Positions 24,169 to 32,006 of a stretch of DNA of 64,000 nt are shown piece after piece. The stretch covers positions 60,393 through 124,392 of the forward strand of contig JAUXGA010000010.1 in the NCBI GenBank assembly GCA_030622545.1. The letters run 5' to 3'. Numbering within the stretch: position 1 is the first letter of the stretch; each line of letters begins with the position of its first letter. The translations under genes and the position numbers were made by a program. Source of the stretch: a bacterium (GTDB lineage Bacteria > Electryoneota > RPQS01 > DYHQ01). The notes under the pieces were generated by a model. The model was not told where the DNA came from, did no database searches, and saw nothing but the letters and a program-made list of their open reading frames with translations.

Positions 24169-27093
24169 TTACTTCAGCAGAACCATCTTTTGCTGGGCAC
24201 TAAAGTCGTTCACTTCAAGGCGATAGACATAGATGCCCGAAGGCAGGTCGGTGCCATTGAAGTTCGCCGTGTAGTTACCAGCGTTCAACTGCTGCGATAC
24301 CAGATTCGCAACTTCCTGACCCAACAGGTTGTACACCTTCAAGGTCACGAAGCCCGCATCCTTCAACGCATACGTAATCGTCGTTGTCGGGTTGAACGGG
24401 TTCGGGAAGTTCTGGCTCAGCGCATACTCGGTCGGCAGCGGTGCTTGCGGTGTGGCCTCAGCTGTCATCTCATACTCGTTGACAGCGCCGTTGATGTCGT
24501 ATGACAACAGACGGTAAGTATAGGTCACGTCGTTCACCACGGCACGATCAGTATATGCGTAGCTCGAACCAGTTGCTTCGTTGGTACCTTCAACAGTGCC
24601 AACCGTCGTCCAATCGCTGTCCACGCTGCGCTGAACTTCGAAGTAATCGTTGTTCAGCTCGGCAGCGGTCGTCCAGGTCAGTGCGACTTCATGATTACCG
24701 GCAATGGCTTCAAACGAACTCAGCTCGACCGGCAAGTAAACATCACCGGTAATGTCAAGCTGAATATCGCCGCAACGACCAGAACCATCATCCCACAGAG
24801 CGACGTTGATGTAATAGATGCCCGCAGGCAGGTCAGTCAGAACGCAAGTTTCAGACGATGGGTTTCCGCCGGTCCAGTCGCTTCCTGCGACACATGTACC
24901 AAATGGATCACAGAGGTCCGTGAAGATGTACTGCGCAGGATCATCGCCTGTAGTGGTTACGGTTATCGTTCCTGTCTCGTACGTGTGCATCTTATAGAGA
25001 ACACTCGGACCCATGTAAATATAATAATACCCGCACCCATCACCAAATTCGCCCATTTGGCCAACAGGCACGTAGGCACAGTAGCCGCAAGTATTCACGG
25101 TAGTCGAGAAGTTCATCACGTAAGGAAGCTCGATGATCGGTGTCTCATTACAGACACAGACACAGTAGTCCTCGACCTCACCGTAACTGGTGGCACCGCA
25201 AGGATCGACTATACCACCATACTGGATACGAACACGCATACGATAGCAGCCTCCATCAAGGCTATCATGAGGTGTGATCGTACCTATGTAAGGACCAAAG
25301 CCTGACCACGAAGTTTCGTCGTAGATCATTTCTCCTGCATCGTAGAAATCGTAATCCTGGTTCCAATCGATCCAGAGACCCGCGACGTCAGTTGAATACG
25401 GGTTACCGTTTGACACCGTAATCGGATTTGCCTGACCGGCATACAGAGTCGCACAACCGGGAGGATCCTCCAAGTAGTAATCGTAGTAACCGTCACAAAT
25501 GGAAGGATTGGAGAAAGCGGTGTAACAGTCACTACCCATCTCGACATTCGAGATGTACTCATCACAACCACCGGAAGCATCACACAAGTCAGCTCCACAT
25601 GGCGGGAAGATTTCAGCACAGGTTATACCTTGGTACCAGTCGAAGCCCTGATACTCACAGTATCCGTAGAAAACATCTTCCCAGCAATCGCCTGTTGACT
25701 GATCACAGCAAGCACCAACGGGGACCTGAGCGCAGGTCATATTCCAGTAGAAGTCACCCACACAGTCTTCGCAGAGAACATCGTCGGCGCAAATGCCTGT
25801 TTCCACATCTACGCAGGCACCCATCGCGCCAATGCTAATTTCTCCTGTCAGACAGAGGGACAGATCGGCGTCATCGAGCTCCCAACCCGCTCCACCATCT
25901 ATAACAGTGTAGCCTGATCCGTCACCAGCGTTGCCGTGGCTGCTCCACAAGAACCAGCAGTCGTCTGGGGTTCCAACACTGACACCCTGAATCGAAACCC
26001 AGCCTGCAGACATTGGGACGACGCAGGGGGTAAGGATTGTGCTATAGTAGTAAACGGGGTAAACGGCATAGACATATGGTGTTAACGTCCTGGTGAGTGA
26101 TACCGTGTACGAACTTGCAACAGCACCCGGCACCGTCCACATACCCGGACCCGTGAATCCAGAGGCATCATAATAGAATACGATGTCGAAGGTCATCGGA
26201 TCTTCATAAGGGCAGTCATTCCACGCAGTGCCGTCATGGAAGAGATTGAGGCCCCAGAAATGGATGTCGCAGATTTCTTCGCAGACGCCCCAGAAATTCT
26301 CAGCGCGCAGATAACCTGGCCCAGCATCACTGGTCATTCCACTCCATGAGCTATCAGGATGCGTCGGCGGCTGTGAGAACAGAGAACCATCCGGACACTC
26401 TTCTACATGCGGTACCGTACAGGGACCGTTGTCAATAATGTCAAGAGTGAAGTCGCCGTTTTCACCGGTCCATCCGTCGACACAAAGGTGGTAGGTACCT
26501 GCATCCAGATTCATGGTGATTTCGCCATGCTCGTAAGTCACGCCGCAACCGTCGTCATCTTCGGCAACTAAGCTGGCGCCGCAGCACTCGTCATCATACA
26601 ACCACATATACGAGTCCCAGATGGAGACGCTATTACAGAGACTGATCGTAACATTACGGCATTCCGCCAGCGTGAAATAGTAGTAGACGTCTCCTCCGCC
26701 ATAGCCGCACTCACTGGCCGCTTCAAGGGTCGTACCGGCAGTACTCGAAGGAACAGCCACGAGTTGCTCATTGGCACAAAGATCATTGGCCGGCGGAACG
26801 TCTAATGGATCCCGAGACGGCTTGGAAATCGCTTTCTTTTCAAGTTCAAGCTTCGCAAGATAGGCTTCATCAACCGGCGCAGAACTAGCTTGCGCTGCCG
26901 TCACTTGACGCGTAGCCTTATCGGCCTTCGACTGCAATGGCGCAGTCTGAACCGGAGTTACTGCCGGTGCATCAATAGTCACCGGCTCCGTTATTACGAC
27001 TCTTTCCTTCACTGCATCCGCAGCCACGAGCGCGTAACAACAAATGATAGTCAAGGCTACTATGAGCCCTGTGAACAATAAACCCTTCTTCAT
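24169..27093 (-). CDS. Large T9SS cargo with PPC-like, Cys-rich, GEVED and sorting domains
   Basis: A 974-aa exported protein. It has a signal peptide at about residues 1-27 and a low-complexity Ala/Val/Pro linker to about residue 95. A PPC-like beta-sandwich follows (about 100-225), then two tandem Cys-rich modules of about 38 residues (each starting GACVDVETG or GACCDQSTG). Next is a GEVED domain (DWNQDYDFYDAGEMIYDE, ending GEVEDYC), a second PPC-like domain, an FN3-like segment (LPVELSSFEA) and the T9SS sorting domain ending KMVLLK. Cysteine content is very high, implying disulfides outside the cell. The ATG at 27102 lies one base from GGAGG; the ATG at 27093, at ten-base spacing, is the better start. 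Binding target unknown. Confidence 0.88.
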   Translation of the reverse strand: MKKGLLFTGLIVALTIICCYALVAADAVKERVVITEPVTIDAPAVTPVQTAPLQSKADKATRQVTAAQASSAPVDEAYLAKLELEKKAISKPSRDPLDVPPANDLCANEQLVAVPSSTAGTTLEAASECGYGGGDVYYYFTLAECRNVTISLCNSVSIWDSYMWLYDDECCGASLVAEDDDGCGVTYEHGEITMNLDAGTYHLCVDGWTGENGDFTLDIIDNGPCTVPHVEECPDGSLFSQPPTHPDSSWSGMTSDAGPGYLRAENFWGVCEEICDIHFWGLNLFHDGTAWNDCPYEDPMTFDIVFYYDASGFTGPGMWTVPGAVASSYTVSLTRTLTPYVYAVYPVYYYSTILTPCVVPMSAGWVSIQGVSVGTPDDCWFLWSSHGNAGDGSGYTVIDGGAGWELDDADLSLCLTGEISIGAMGACVDVETGICADDVLCEDCVGDFYWNMTCAQVPVGACCDQSTGDCWEDVFYGYCEYQGFDWYQGITCAEIFPPCGADLCDASGGCDEYISNVEMGSDCYTAFSNPSICDGYYDYYLEDPPGCATLYAGQANPITVSNGNPYSTDVAGLWIDWNQDYDFYDAGEMIYDETSWSGFGPYIGTITPHDSLDGGCYRMRVRIQYGGIVDPCGATSYGEVEDYCVCVCNETPIIELPYVMNFSTTVNTCGYCAYVPVGQMGEFGDGCGYYYIYMGPSVLYKMHTYETGTITVTTTGDDPAQYIFTDLCDPFGTCVAGSDWTGGNPSSETCVLTDLPAGIYYINVALWDDGSGRCGDIQLDITGDVYLPVELSSFEAIAGNHEVALTWTTAAELNNDYFEVQRSVDSDWTTVGTVEGTNEATGSSYAYTDRAVVNDVTYTYRLLSYDINGAVNEYEMTAEATPQAPLPTEYALSQNFPNPFNPTTTITYALKDAGFVTLKVYNLLGQEVANLVSQQLNAGNYTANFNGTDLPSGIYVYRLEVNDFSAQQKMVLLK

Positions 27094-27186
27094 GTTCAAC
27101 ATTCCTCCATAAATTTCATTAACCGTTATCTTTAACCTCTGTTAAACTTAGAGTTCTCCTTTTCTTTGGCTTACTAAGACATGTTA

Positions 27187-27215
27187 AATATACTACCCTT
27201 AGTAATAAGATGCAA
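27187..27215 (-). promoter_or_regulatory. Probable sigma-70 promoter of the 974-aa cargo gene
   Basis: On the minus strand: TTGCAT (27215-27210), 17 bp, TATATT (27192-27187). This gives a leader of about 90 nt. The remaining AT-rich stretch 27216-27575 shows no supported gene. Confidence 0.45.
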
Positions 27216-27575
27216 GTAAAAAAACAAATTGTATCAAATAATATTAACTCAACTTCACGTTTTCCTTAAGTTCTATGTGCACAATATTCAACTCATTACA
27301 TACATTGACCCTTAAAAAGGACTCTCGATTTTGTTTTCTCAAAGAGGCATTGTATCGTTACTGACCCTCCAGCTCTCCTTCATCAAACAGAGGCAGTAGC
27401 ATTAACCTCATAAAAATGGCCATTTCCGCAGTCGGGTCAGTATCCTTCATTCAACAATACCCGTAGTTCTGATCATCATGATTCCGGGCACCTCAGCCGC
27501 CAAATTTGATAATCTCAGCAAAATCGCTTATATTCCTTATAGAGACACGCAAATGGCCACCTACCGGTAAATATC

Positions 27576-27977
27576 ATGCCCCCATTCCTTCTATTATTAC
27601 TCCCCGTTTCGATGATTCTGATGTTCAGTCCTGCAACAGCCCGAGCCGCCGTCGAACCTTGGAACGGACCGCCGCGAATGTTGTCGCGAATGCCATACGA
27701 AGCAACCACAACTCAACCGGGGTTTCATTTGGACGAATTCGAGAATTTCCGAATAAATACCGACACTTCAGGTCAACTCCAGAATGAAGAGATGGTCTGT
27801 GTCAATCCGGTGTTTTATGATGAAGTCGTGGGCGTCTGGAGCAAATAGCAAGGGCGCCAGAGCGCGGGACTCCATCAGACAAAACTCGACTTGTCAGACA
27901 CGGCAACCGGTCTCTATATCGCTCGATTGAAATCCCGAAGCGGTGTTGCTTTTGCAAAGCTCTTCCTCGCGAAGTAA
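27576..27977 (+). pseudogene. Collapsed T9SS cargo gene: signal peptide joined to sorting tail with an in-frame TAG
   Basis: From the ATG at 27576 the frame encodes a signal peptide (FLLLLLPVSMILMFSPATARA) and about 65 more residues, then TAG at 27846-27848. In the same frame, translation after the stop gives SAGLHQTKLDLSDTATGLYI and a tail ending LFLAK and TAA at 27975-27977. This is the last part of a T9SS sorting domain without its NPFNP half. The simplest reading is a large in-frame deletion plus a nonsense mutation. The N-terminal 90 codons may still be expressed as an exported peptide, but I see no good ribosome-binding site. Confidence 0.72.
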
Positions 27978-28126
27978 GTCCTTTCAAAGGCAGGCAGAGC
28001 CAGCCTTTAGGATTTCTTCAGTTTCCCACTTCTATCCTACGGGCTGGCTTAAGCCTGTCCGACATCACACAACAACTTTCGATATATGAAAATCTCGCAC
28101 ATCCCAAAATAAAAAGGTTCCCGACA

Positions 28127-29911
28127 ATGAAAAAACTTCTTTCCGGTGATGAAGCGATTGCCTATGGTGCGTGGCGAGCGGGTGTGAAATTCGCTACGGC
28201 TTATCCCGGAACCCCTTCAACAGAAATTCTCGAAGCTTTCGCCCGCTTACCCGGCATCTATGCCGAATGGGCGCCGAATGAAAAAGTCGCTGTGGAAGTC
28301 GGTATCGGAAGTTCTATGGCCGGTGCGCGCACGCTCGTTGCGATGAAACACGTGGGAGTCAACGTCGCCGCGGACCCGCTGATGACCTTTACCTACACGG
28401 GCGTCAACGGAGGATTCATCCTGATTTCCGCTGATGACCCGGAGATGCACAGTTCTCAGAATGAGCAGGACAACCGCATCTTCGCGCGCTTCGCTGGTAT
28501 GCCGCTGCTTGAACCCGCCGACAGTCAGGAAGCATACGATTATGTCGAATACGGTCTGGAGCTTTCGGAAAAACATGATTTGCCGGTGATGGTGCGCTTC
28601 ACCACGCGACTGGCGCATTCCAAGACTCTCGTAAACGTCGAGGAAAAAGCTCTGGACAAAGAACTACGCGGCTTCAAGCGGGATATCAAAAAATATGTCA
28701 TGATGCCCATCTACGCGATTCCTCGCCACAAGGATTTGCTGAAACGGCTGGCGGATGTTCAAGCTGAAGCCGAGACGAGTCCCATGCAAACGGTGGAAAT
28801 GCAGGATACGGATTTAGGCGTCATCACATCAGGCGTTCCGTATCAATATGTGCGAGAACTTCTGCCGGACGCGTCATTTTTGAAATTAGGTCTGACCCAC
28901 CCACTGCCTGAGAAAATGATCAGGCGTTTTGCCGGCGAAGTCAAACGCGTTCTGATTATTGAGGAACTGGAGCCTTTTCTCGAAGAGCAAATCAAAGCGC
29001 TGGGCATCGAATGCACCGGAAAGGAATTCACCGGTCGCCTCGGCGAACTCACACCGGAAAGATTAGCCGTTGCTCTTGAAAAAGCTGGGCTGAAACCATC
29101 CTTTCATCCTGTCAAAACTCCTCCGTTGCCTGCGCTCAGCCGCCCGCCGGTACTCTGCCCCGGTTGCTCGCACCGCGCGACATTTACCGCGCTTAAAAAA
29201 ACCGGCGCTCATGTTTTCGGCGATATCGGATGCTATACGCTGGCCGCGCTTCCTCCCTTGGAAATGGTTCACTCCTGTGTCTGCATGGGAGCTTCTATCG
29301 GTAATGCCGTCGGCGTCGCGAAAGCCGGAGGCAGTCAAAAACCCGTTGTCGCAGTCATTGGTGATTCGACATTTCTTCATTCCGGCATCACAGGTCTGTT
29401 GGAAGCCGTCTATAATAATGCCAACGTAACGGTAATTATCCTCGACAACACCATCACCGCCATGACCGGAGGCCAGCACCATCCCGGCACCGGCAAAACC
29501 CTCATGGGAACCGATGCTCCGAAAGTTGATCTCGAAACCATCTGTAAAAGCGTCGGCATCAAACACCTCTGGCGATTGAACCCGATGAAACTGAATGAAC
29601 TCGAAACGGCGCTCAAAGACTCCTATCAAATTGATGGCCCGGCTGTGATTATCGCCGAATACCCCTGCCAACTCTATCCGACCCGATTGAAACGTATCCC
29701 GATGATCGTTGACCCCGAACTCTGCAACGGATGCGGCGCTTGCTTACGCGTCGGTTGTCCCGCGATACTCACGACGGAAGAACTTTCCGCCGAAGGATTG
29801 CCGAAAGTTACCATCGACGCTGACCTGTGCACCGGTTGTGAAGTCTGCGCCTGGGTGTGCAAACCGGACGCGATTAAATTTCCTGTGCTCGAGGAGGTGG
29901 AACATGACTAA
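28127..29911 (+). CDS. iorA: Indolepyruvate ferredoxin oxidoreductase, alpha subunit
   Basis: The TPP- and FeS-containing subunit that decarboxylates aryl-2-oxoacids (from Trp, Phe, Tyr) to acyl-CoA with ferredoxin as electron acceptor. At 594 aa it is full length. It has the N-terminal pyrimidine domain (ATAYPGTPSTEI, about residues 25-36), a TPP/Mg region (GDIGCYTLAALPP and GDSTFLHSGITG) and two ferredoxin-like clusters at the end (CNGCGACLRVGC at about 532-543 and CTGCEVCAWVC at about 567-577). It overlaps iorB by eight bases, so the two subunits are translationally coupled. It indicates anaerobic, ferredoxin-linked amino-acid metabolism. Confidence 0.96.
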   Translation: MKKLLSGDEAIAYGAWRAGVKFATAYPGTPSTEILEAFARLPGIYAEWAPNEKVAVEVGIGSSMAGARTLVAMKHVGVNVAADPLMTFTYTGVNGGFILISADDPEMHSSQNEQDNRIFARFAGMPLLEPADSQEAYDYVEYGLELSEKHDLPVMVRFTTRLAHSKTLVNVEEKALDKELRGFKRDIKKYVMMPIYAIPRHKDLLKRLADVQAEAETSPMQTVEMQDTDLGVITSGVPYQYVRELLPDASFLKLGLTHPLPEKMIRRFAGEVKRVLIIEELEPFLEEQIKALGIECTGKEFTGRLGELTPERLAVALEKAGLKPSFHPVKTPPLPALSRPPVLCPGCSHRATFTALKKTGAHVFGDIGCYTLAALPPLEMVHSCVCMGASIGNAVGVAKAGGSQKPVVAVIGDSTFLHSGITGLLEAVYNNANVTVIILDNTITAMTGGQHHPGTGKTLMGTDAPKVDLETICKSVGIKHLWRLNPMKLNELETALKDSYQIDGPAVIIAEYPCQLYPTRLKRIPMIVDPELCNGCGACLRVGCPAILTTEELSAEGLPKVTIDADLCTGCEVCAWVCKPDAIKFPVLEEVEHD

Positions 29912-30485
29912 GGTCACGAACGTACTGATTGTCGGCGTGGGAGGTCAGGGGGTTATCCTTGCCAGCGAAATTCTGACGGAAGTCGCGACGAAGTTTGGGA
30001 TGGATGCGAAAAAGAGCGAGGTTCACGGCATGGCTCAGCGAGGGGGAGCTGTCTCCAGTCATGTGCGCTTTGGTCCGAAAGTTTTCTCTCCACTGATTGC
30101 CGTCGGCGATGCCGATATTCTTCTCGCCTTTGAAGCACTGGAAGCGGTTCGATGGGCGCACTATACCAACAAAGACTCGAAGATTCTGGCGAACGACTTG
30201 CGCCTTATTCCTACGACGGCCTTTCTATCAAAAGGAACGACCTACCCGGACGACCCTTTCGCTGAGTTGGAAAAATCAGGCTACCATGCCGACAAAATTC
30301 CCGCTGACCAAATCGCTAAAGACCTCGGCAACGTCCGCCTTGCCAATACGATTCTTTTAGGAGCGCTGTCGAAACACCTCGATGTGCCCGAAGAAATCTG
30401 GCTAAAAACCATCGAAGCCCGCGTCCCGAAAAAAACTATCGAACTGAACCGTGAAGCTTTCCAGCGCGGCCGCGGGGCATTGTAG
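29904..30485 (+). CDS. iorB: Indolepyruvate ferredoxin oxidoreductase, beta subunit
   Basis: The gamma-type pyruvate:ferredoxin oxidoreductase domain subunit that pairs with IorA. The 193-aa product starts with the Rossmann-like VGVGGQGVILASEIL at about residues 9-23, followed by KKSEVHGMAQRGGAVSSHVR, the hallmark of this family. The frame extends back to 29709 inside iorA, but the ATG at 29904, with GAGGAGG upstream, is the start and gives the usual length. Downstream lies a repeat-rich gap before the acyl-CoA dehydrogenase. Confidence 0.95.
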   Translation: MTKVTNVLIVGVGGQGVILASEILTEVATKFGMDAKKSEVHGMAQRGGAVSSHVRFGPKVFSPLIAVGDADILLAFEALEAVRWAHYTNKDSKILANDLRLIPTTAFLSKGTTYPDDPFAELEKSGYHADKIPADQIAKDLGNVRLANTILLGALSKHLDVPEEIWLKTIEARVPKKTIELNREAFQRGRGAL

Positions 30486-30486
30486 G

Positions 30487-30504
30487 GACATGGCCTGCCA
30501 TGTC
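30487..30504. repeat. Short palindrome after iorB
   Basis: GACATGGC (30487-30494) and GCCATGTC (30497-30504) form a perfect eight-base stem with a two-base loop, preceded by GTAG. It resembles the palindrome at 58515-58592 in layout (GTAGGG, then a self-complementary GC-rich block). No U-tract follows. Confidence 0.45.
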
Positions 30505-30557
30505 CGCTTAATCTCCCCCCGCCTGCGGGGGGAATAGAAGGGGGGGTAACCTTTTAC

Positions 30558-30665
30558 CGCCGAGCCGGGTTATGCGCTCTATACCTTATCCCTGCGTGAG
30601 GACGCGAGCGCGCGCAACCCGGCCGGAACTCTTTCTTGCGGTGTTGGCTGCTTGCAGCCGACCCT
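30558..30665 (+). repeat. Dispersed repeat A/B, most complete copy
   Basis: CCGCCGAGCCGGGTT...CGCGCAACCCGGCCGGAACT (A part, 30558-30630), followed by CTTGCGGTGTTGGCTGCTTG and CAGCCGACCC (B part, 30635-30664). It ends just before the ribosome-binding site of the acyl-CoA dehydrogenase gene. Confidence 0.75.
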
Positions 30666-30681
30666 TAAATAGGAGATACAA

Positions 30682-31848
30682 ATGGCGTACAAACCTCTTG
30701 ATTACTATCGCATACAGGATTTGCTCACGGACGAAGAAAAACTGATTCAAGAAACCGTCCGCGATTTCGTCACGGAAAACCTGATGCCCATCATTCAGGA
30801 CTGCAACCGCGAGGCACGTTTTCCGCTGGAATTAGTGCCGAAACTTGGCAAGCTCGGATTTCTCGGAACGCCTTACCCTGAGAAATACGGCTGCGCAGAC
30901 CTCGGCGCTGTCGCCTACGGCATCATCAATCAGGAACTGGAGCGTGGCGACTCCGGCTTGCGTTCCTTCGTTTCGGTGCAAACGTCGCTGGTAATGTACC
31001 CCATTTTCGCCTATGGTACGGACAAACAAAAAGACTACTGGCTCCCGCGTTTAACGCAGGGCGAAGCCATCGGTTGTTTTGGTTTGACCGAACCCGATTT
31101 CGGTTCCAACCCCGGCGGAATGCTCACACGCGCTGAGGATAAAGGCTCGCATTACGTACTTTCAGGCAACAAAGCCTGGATCACCAATGGCACCATCGCG
31201 GATGTCGCAATTATCTGGGCGAAACTTGACGGCGTTGTACGCGGTTTTATCGTCGAAACAGACCGCGAAGGTTTTTCCACTCCCGAAAACAAGAACAAAT
31301 TCTCCCTGCGTGCCAGCGTGACCTCCGACTTGATTTTAGAGGATGTCGAAATCCCAAAAGAGAACATCCTTCCGGGTGTACAGAAATTGAAAGGGCCGCT
31401 GTCTTGCTTGACTCAGGCTCGCTATGGGATCGCCTGGGGATGTATGGGAGCGGCGATGGCGATCTTTGATGAAGCATTGCAATACAGCCTGTCTCGCATT
31501 CAGTTCGACAAACCGATTGCAAGCTTTCAGTTAGTCCAGAACAAACTAACGTGGATGGCGACAGAAATCACCAAAGCTCAGCTCTTGAACTACCGGCTGG
31601 GACAACTGAAAGCAGACGACAAAGTGACACCGGCTCAAGTGTCCATGGCGAAACGCAATAATGTCGGCGCCGCTCTCGAAATCGCCCGCATGGGTCGCGA
31701 TATTCTTGGCGCGAACGGCATCTCCGACGAATACCAGACCTTCCGCCACATGAACAACCTCGAATCCGTCAACACCTACGAGGGCACCTACGACATCCAT
31801 ACTCTTGTTATCGGCCATGAACTGACAGGCATCCCGGCGTTCTTTTAA
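30682..31848 (+). CDS. gcdH: Acyl-CoA dehydrogenase, glutaryl-CoA dehydrogenase-like
   Basis: A 388-aa FAD enzyme matching human GCDH block for block. It has SGLRS (the substrate-binding Arg segment), GCFGLTEPDFGSNPGGM for FAD, FSLRASVTSDLI, QARYGIAWGCMGA, RNNVGAALEIAR, GANGISDEYQTFRH, and the catalytic-base Glu in NTYEGTYDIH. GCDH oxidises and decarboxylates glutaryl-CoA to crotonyl-CoA; non-decarboxylating relatives exist and cannot be excluded by eye. GGAG lies before the ATG. Next to iorAB it suggests degradation of lysine, tryptophan or aromatic compounds, but no electron-transfer flavoprotein gene is seen here. Confidence 0.9.
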   Translation: MAYKPLDYYRIQDLLTDEEKLIQETVRDFVTENLMPIIQDCNREARFPLELVPKLGKLGFLGTPYPEKYGCADLGAVAYGIINQELERGDSGLRSFVSVQTSLVMYPIFAYGTDKQKDYWLPRLTQGEAIGCFGLTEPDFGSNPGGMLTRAEDKGSHYVLSGNKAWITNGTIADVAIIWAKLDGVVRGFIVETDREGFSTPENKNKFSLRASVTSDLILEDVEIPKENILPGVQKLKGPLSCLTQARYGIAWGCMGAAMAIFDEALQYSLSRIQFDKPIASFQLVQNKLTWMATEITKAQLLNYRLGQLKADDKVTPAQVSMAKRNNVGAALEIARMGRDILGANGISDEYQTFRHMNNLESVNTYEGTYDIHTLVIGHELTGIPAFF

Positions 31849-31874
31849 CACCAACATAAACAGAAACACCAAAG

Positions 31875-31904
31875 AAAGCCCGGCCATTGCAGACCGGGCT
31901 TTTC
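31875..31904 (+). terminator. Rho-independent terminator after the acyl-CoA dehydrogenase
   Basis: AGCCCGG (31877-31883) pairs with CCGGGCT (31894-31900), then TTTTCATTT. Confidence 0.8.
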
Positions 31905-31921
31905 ATTTAATACACCCCCCT

Positions 31922-31990
31922 CGCCGAGCCGGGTTCAGCGCTTATTCCCGCATAACAAAACGGCGAAACCAGCGCGCGTAACCCGGCCGA
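31922..31990 (+). repeat. Dispersed repeat A copy
   Basis: CGCCGAGCCGGGTTCAGCGC at the left and GCGCGTAACCCGGCCGAAAT at the right; the B part is missing. It lies between the convergent acyl-CoA dehydrogenase and beta-helix/cohesin genes. Confidence 0.7.
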
Positions 31991-32006
31991 AATCTGAATA
32001 ATCGTT

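Noticed and set aside
27846..27848. TAG as a recoded sense codon
   Set aside because: TAG ends several normal genes here (for example 3080, 19801 and 30485), so the amber codon in the pseudogene is better read as a nonsense mutation.
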